From contig CAJUDE010000042.1 in assembly GCA_910585295.1 (NCBI GenBank), positions 21,482-85,481 of the forward strand: a stretch of DNA of 64,000 nt. Direction: 5' to 3'. Positions within the stretch are counted from its first letter, which is position 1. The number at the start of each line of letters is the position of its first letter. This DNA is from an uncultured Lachnospiraceae bacterium. Lineage in GTDB: Bacteria; Bacillota; Clostridia; Lachnospirales; Lachnospiraceae. The notes under the pieces are model-generated. The model searched no databases. It was not told the DNA's origin and was given only the letters and a program-made list of their open reading frames with translations. Positions 60,694-64,000 of the stretch are shown here, in pieces. The translations under genes and the position numbers were made by a program.

Positions 60694-61437
60694 ATGAAAT
60701 ATGAAAAGATTAAGGAGGGGCGTTTTGTGGAACGCCCCAACCGTTTTATTGCCCTGGTGGAGTTAGACGGCAAGGTTGAACAGTGCCATGTGAAAAATAC
60801 AGGCAGATGCAAGGAACTTCTGGTGCCAGGCGCAAGGGTATGGCTGGACCAAAGCCTGAACCCAAACCGTAAGACGGCATATGACTTGGTGGCGGTTGAA
60901 AAATGCGGGCGGGGGATTGTCAATATGGATTCCCAGGCGCCCAATAAGGCAGTCCATGAATGGCTGGAACAACAGGCAAGCGCCCAATATGGGGGCTGTG
61001 CAGGTTCCCACATGCTATTTCCTGATATTCTAAGCATTCAGCCAGAGTGCAGATATGGCGATTCAAGGATTGATTTCTATGTGGAAGCAGGAAGGGAGAG
61101 GCTGCGTAAGGTTTTTATAGAGGTCAAGGGCGTTACGTTAGAGGAAAATGGGATTGCACGGTTCCCGGACGCCCCTACAGAACGTGGGATAAAACATATG
61201 CTGGAATTGGGGAAGGCCATAAAGGCTGGGTATGAGGCATGGATTTTGTTTGTAATCCAGATGGAAGGGATCCGTTGGTTTGAGCCAAACGACCGCACCC
61301 ATCCCCAATTTGGCGAGACATTGCGGCAGGTGCAGAAAGAGGGCGTGGGCGTTCTGGCATATGGCTGCAATGTCTCAGAAGATGAAATGGCATTGGACAT
61401 GCCAATAGAGGTGAAATTACACGAGTGTAAAAATTGA
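60694..61437 (+). CDS. sfsA: SfsA family protein (DNA/sugar fermentation stimulation)
   Basis: The 247-residue protein has the SfsA pattern: GRFVERPNRFIALVELDGK, CHVKNTGRCKELLVPGARVW (OB-fold part), SRIDFYVEAGRERLRKVFIE VKGVTLEENGIARFPDAPTE (nuclease-like core with D, E and K residues), and KHMLELGKAIKAGYEAWILF. E. coli SfsA was linked to maltose metabolism and binds DNA; its enzymatic role is unsettled. Here it directly follows glgP, which fits the sugar link. Confidence 0.94.
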   Translation: MKYEKIKEGRFVERPNRFIALVELDGKVEQCHVKNTGRCKELLVPGARVWLDQSLNPNRKTAYDLVAVEKCGRGIVNMDSQAPNKAVHEWLEQQASAQYGGCAGSHMLFPDILSIQPECRYGDSRIDFYVEAGRERLRKVFIEVKGVTLEENGIARFPDAPTERGIKHMLELGKAIKAGYEAWILFVIQMEGIRWFEPNDRTHPQFGETLRQVQKEGVGVLAYGCNVSEDEMALDMPIEVKLHECKN

Positions 61438-61511
61438 TCAAGGGGTTGGGTATTTGACTTTGCGCCAGCCCCTTTGTGCAGCCCATAGGTTCCTGCAAGC
61501 AGCAGTAAAAG

Positions 61512-62789
61512 TTATGCTTCAGCTTCGGATGGTTTTGGAAGCCGCACAAAGATCTTATGGATGCGGTTTTTCTCCATATCTTCCACACGGAAGTAAACCC
61601 CTTCCGGCGTGGTAATGGACTCGCCTGCCGTTGGGAGGTGGTCTAAAAGCCCAATAAGGTACCCGCCAATGGAATCGTAATCCTCTGAAACCAATTCCAG
61701 GTTTAGCATATCCCGCAAATCATTTAGGTTTGTGGACCCTTGCACCATATATTCCAATTCGCTGACTTTTTGGATATGGTCTTCTTCATCTATGTCATAT
61801 TCATCCCGGATTTCCCCCACAATCTCTTCCAGCAAGTCCTCTAATGTAATCAGCCCGGCAGTTACGCCGTATTCATCCAGCACAATGGCGATATTAATAG
61901 AAGATTTGCGCATTTCCAGAAGAAGCTCCGCCGTGTTTTTGTGTTCGTATGTGTAGTAAGGCTTGCGCATAATATTTCGGATAGAAAAATGCTCTTTGTC
62001 TTCATAGAGCAGCAAATCCTTCATATTGATAATGCCCACAACATTGTCTGTAGTGTCTTCATATACGGGGAGGCGTGTGAATTTATCTTCCCGGAAAATT
62101 TCAAGCAGTTCATAATATGTGCTGTTTATGTCAGCAAAAGTCATATCAATCCTGGGGACCATAACTTCCTTTGCCTGCGCGTCCCCGAAATCAAATACAT
62201 TATTGATCATTTCCCGTTCTTCTGTTTCAATTACCCCTTCTTCATGGCTTACATCCACAATTGTGCGCAGTTCATCTTCCGTCATGGTGTTCTGTGCGCC
62301 TGAGGCGTCCACGCGCAGCAGGATTAAGAACCCAAGGGCTAATTTGTTAATAACAAAAATGGCAGGTGTCAGAAGCTTCATTAGGCCGCTGATTACGCCT
62401 GCATAAGCCAGGGAAATTTTATCCGCATGGATGGTTGCGAAGGTCTTAGGTGAAATCTCACCGAAAATCAGCACCAGCACAGTTAGGACGCCTGTCGCAA
62501 TCCCAGCCCCAGCATTCCCAAAAATCCGCGTGGCAAGGGTGGTGGCAAGGGAGGCGGAGGAAAGGTTTACAATGTTGTTCCCAATCAGGATGGCGCTGAG
62601 CATTTTTCCAGAGTCGTCCGTAATCTCCAATGCCTTTTTTGCACGTTTGTCACCCTCATCTGCCATGCTCCTAAGCCGGAGTTTGTTTGAGGTGGTTAAA
62701 GCCGTTTCTGCAGAAGAAAAGAAAGCAGATAACATTAATAAAATAACAATGATAATAAATTGTATGACGTCGCCTGAGTCCAAGTGCAT
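61512..62789 (-). CDS. CNNM/CBS/CorC-domain transporter-like protein (hemolysin family)
   Basis: The start at 62789 follows GAAAGGAGAG; a longer frame lacks a site. The 425-residue protein has an N-terminal CNNM (DUF21) domain with four membrane helices (about 5-190, with SAFFSSAETALTTSNKLRLR), a CBS pair (about 205-335) and a C-terminal CorC_HlyC domain (about 345-425, with YDSIGGYLIGLLDHLPTAGE). Homologues export or regulate Mg2+ or Co2+. The older name hemolysin C/TlyC is historical. It ends converging with sfsA. Confidence 0.93.
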   Translation of the reverse strand: MHLDSGDVIQFIIIVILLMLSAFFSSAETALTTSNKLRLRSMADEGDKRAKKALEITDDSGKMLSAILIGNNIVNLSSASLATTLATRIFGNAGAGIATGVLTVLVLIFGEISPKTFATIHADKISLAYAGVISGLMKLLTPAIFVINKLALGFLILLRVDASGAQNTMTEDELRTIVDVSHEEGVIETEEREMINNVFDFGDAQAKEVMVPRIDMTFADINSTYYELLEIFREDKFTRLPVYEDTTDNVVGIINMKDLLLYEDKEHFSIRNIMRKPYYTYEHKNTAELLLEMRKSSINIAIVLDEYGVTAGLITLEDLLEEIVGEIRDEYDIDEEDHIQKVSELEYMVQGSTNLNDLRDMLNLELVSEDYDSIGGYLIGLLDHLPTAGESITTPEGVYFRVEDMEKNRIHKIFVRLPKPSEAEA

Positions 62790-62980
62790 CTCTCCTTTCA
62801 ATAACAATAATATAGCGGAAACACGGCGATTTTGCAAGGAGTTCCCTTAATTTTAGGGAAATTTTAGAAACCGCCCGGTACTTGCAGGAATCTCAAGCCA
62901 GAAGGAATAGTTTTGCCCACGCCAGAATAAAATGTCATAGAATGAAAGGGACATTCCATGAAGGAGGGAGGAATAACAGG

Positions 62981-63388
62981 ATGGATAAGAAATTTCATAA
63001 GGCGCCTGCTAAGGGGCAGGGGGAAGGGAGAGGGAATATCTCTGTGCTGTCTATTTTAAAAATATTGCTTGCCATGTATATGGTGACGGGGGCGTTGCTG
63101 TTAGTATTGTCAGCCATGCTCTATAAAATGCAGCTCAGTGAAAGTGTTGTTTCTATTGGGATTGTATTGATTTATGTGGCGTCTGGATTTCTGGGCGGTT
63201 TTTTAAGTGGGAAAGTTATGAAGCGGAAACGGTTTCTATGGGGGATGGCTATGGGGGCGTGCTATTTCCTAATCCTGGTGCTTGGCTCTATTGTGTTCCA
63301 GCAGGGGGTCAATATGGAAATTACACGGTTTGCCACAACTTTGGTCTTATGTACGGCATCCGGGATGATTGGCGGAATGGCAAGCTAA
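62981..63388 (+). CDS. TIGR04086-family membrane protein
   Basis: ATG 62981 follows AAGGAGGGAGGAATAACAGG; earlier frame starts lack a site. The 135-residue protein has four membrane helices and the pattern IYVASGFLGGFLSGKVMKRK, seen in the TIGR04086/YrzE family of Clostridia and Bacilli. The family often lies near yajC and secretion genes, which are absent here. Function is unknown. A dispersed repeat follows downstream. Confidence 0.8.
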   Translation: MDKKFHKAPAKGQGEGRGNISVLSILKILLAMYMVTGALLLVLSAMLYKMQLSESVVSIGIVLIYVASGFLGGFLSGKVMKRKRFLWGMAMGACYFLILVLGSIVFQQGVNMEITRFATTLVLCTASGMIGGMAS

Positions 63389-63496
63389 CAGGATAAACTG
63401 CAAAATGGAACTATGGAATCATGAATAATAGAAATAATGGCTTACAAAGGGAAACTGGGGGAAAGATAGTGTTTGAAGATATGCATTGTATGAATA

Positions 63497-63640
63497 TTTA
63501 TTCCCGCAGGCAACGAGCCAAGCAGCCGCGTTTGCGCGAATGTTTGGCTCGTTGCCGCAAGGGGCAAATACCCCAAAGCCCTACTGCGAAAAACAAATTC
63601 CATGCCCCATCAGCTCTGCTGCAGGGGCATTTGGCTTGTG
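63497..63640 (+). repeat. Structured dispersed repeat, copy D1
   Basis: ATTCCCGCAGGCAACGAGCC begins it; CAACGAGCCAA pairs with TTGGCTCGTTG around CCGCGTTTGCGCG. The right half is diverged (CATGCCCCATCAGCTCTGCT then GCAGGGGCATTTGGCTTGT) but keeps the long closing stem. It lies just downstream of the tRNA-Val gene on the other strand. Confidence 0.75.
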
Positions 63641-63650
63641 GGAACAAAAA

Positions 63651-63724
63651 TGGAAGCAATGGGGCTCGAACCCATGGCCTCTCGCGTGTGAGGCGAACGC
63701 TCATCCCAGCTGAGCTATGCTTCC
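63651..63724 (-). tRNA. tRNA-Val (anticodon CAC)
   Basis: On the - strand the 74-nt sequence folds as a full cloverleaf: acceptor GGAAGCA/TGCTTCC, D-arm GCTC-AGCTGGGAT-GAGC, anticodon stem TTCGC/GCGAG with loop CTCACAC, T-arm ATGGG-TTCGAGC-CCCAT, discriminator A. The anticodon CAC reads GUG valine codons. CCA is not encoded. Confidence 0.95.
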
Positions 63725-63733
63725 CTGACAGTT

Positions 63734-63761
63734 ATTATAGCACATTTACATAGAAATGCAA
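63734..63761 (-). promoter_or_regulatory. Promoter of tRNA-Val
   Basis: On the - strand, TTGCAT (63761-63756) and TATAAT (63739-63734) are 16 bases apart, 10 bases upstream of the mature tRNA. Confidence 0.75.
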
Positions 63762-63784
63762 TAAGTTTGACAATTTTTTTGGTT

Positions 63785-63968
63785 ATTCCCGCGAGCAATG
63801 AGCCAAGCAGCCGCGATCGCGCGGATATTTGGCGAATGCCGCGAGGGGCGCTGCGTGTCGGCGGCACACAGCGCCGACCGAAACGGAGCGCAGACCAAAT
63901 ACCCCGCCCCTTGGGGTGGGAAGAACAAGCTAGGCCATGCCCCGTAGCTTGCTGCGGGGTATTTTACT
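63785..63968 (+). repeat. Structured dispersed repeat, copy D2 (full length)
   Basis: It runs from ATTCCCGCGAGCAATGAGCC to GCGGGGTATTTTACT and is nearly identical to copy A in the primase-helicase gene. Stems: CCGCGATCGCGCGG, GGCGCTGCGTGTC with GGCACACAGCGCC, and AAATACCCCGC with GCGGGGTATTT enclosing GTAGCTTG. No transposase is nearby. Confidence 0.85.
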
Positions 63969-64000
63969 ATCCTGAATGGGTTGATAATAAGTAACCAATA

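Overview
The window reads as a low-to-mid GC gut Clostridia chromosome, most likely a Lachnospiraceae member. This is inferred from AGGAGG ribosome sites, sigma-A promoters, a CIRCE-controlled clpB, small holin-like type I toxins, GH94 phosphorolysis of beta-glucans and Tn916-type integrase remnants. No species is assigned. Genes are mostly on the + strand, and ATGA start/stop overlaps mark several operons.

Layout. 1-3.1 kb: end of a sensor kinase, then a PadR/DUF1700/DUF4097/PspC envelope operon. 3.1-8.2 kb: bacteriohemerythrin, then a compact set of MscS channel, an AraC regulator whose sensor half is a PEP-hydrolase-like TIM barrel, a Tm-1-like (UPF0261) protein and a free-standing TIM-barrel protein of the same family. 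9-21.4 kb: a beta-glucoside locus with an AraC regulator, two GH94 phosphorylases, a sugar ABC importer lacking its ATPase and a domain-swapped GH3 glucosidase. 21.4-24.5 kb: decayed ABC exporter, MerR regulator, metallophosphatase. 24.7-33.5 kb: a repeat-peptide gene, type I toxin-antitoxin loci, and a badly decayed phage-like integrative element whose primase and integrase are both broken. 33.6-43 kb: core genes (clpB, GntR operon, polysaccharide deacetylase, rarA, aminotransferase, small alarmone synthetase). 43-46 kb: a scrapyard of toxin-antitoxin modules, IS200/IS605 pieces and a methylase fragment. 46.2-63.4 kb: Ig-like surface protein with a 21-bp VNTR, O-antigen-ligase-like protein, ThrE pair, GH13 enzyme, proC, threonine aldolase, crotonase, AraC regulator, glgP, sfsA, a CNNM/CBS protein and a small membrane protein. 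A tRNA-Val(CAC) lies near the right end.

Three dispersed repeat families run through the accessory parts: (1) a GC-rich, highly structured element of about 185 bp, one copy of which sits exactly in the Walker A coding region of the primase; (2) a palindromic MITE of about 195 bp with TTTGAGTTTCC ends; (3) a MITE-like element with ACCAGATAAGGATA ends whose intact copy carries a complete type I toxin-antitoxin cassette and has split a second, unrelated type I toxin gene.

The two most unusual systems are the split Tm-1/TIM-barrel operon with its enzyme-fold AraC regulator and phased operator repeats (3.9-8.2 kb), and the transposon-borne type I toxin-antitoxin network (21.8-45.8 kb).
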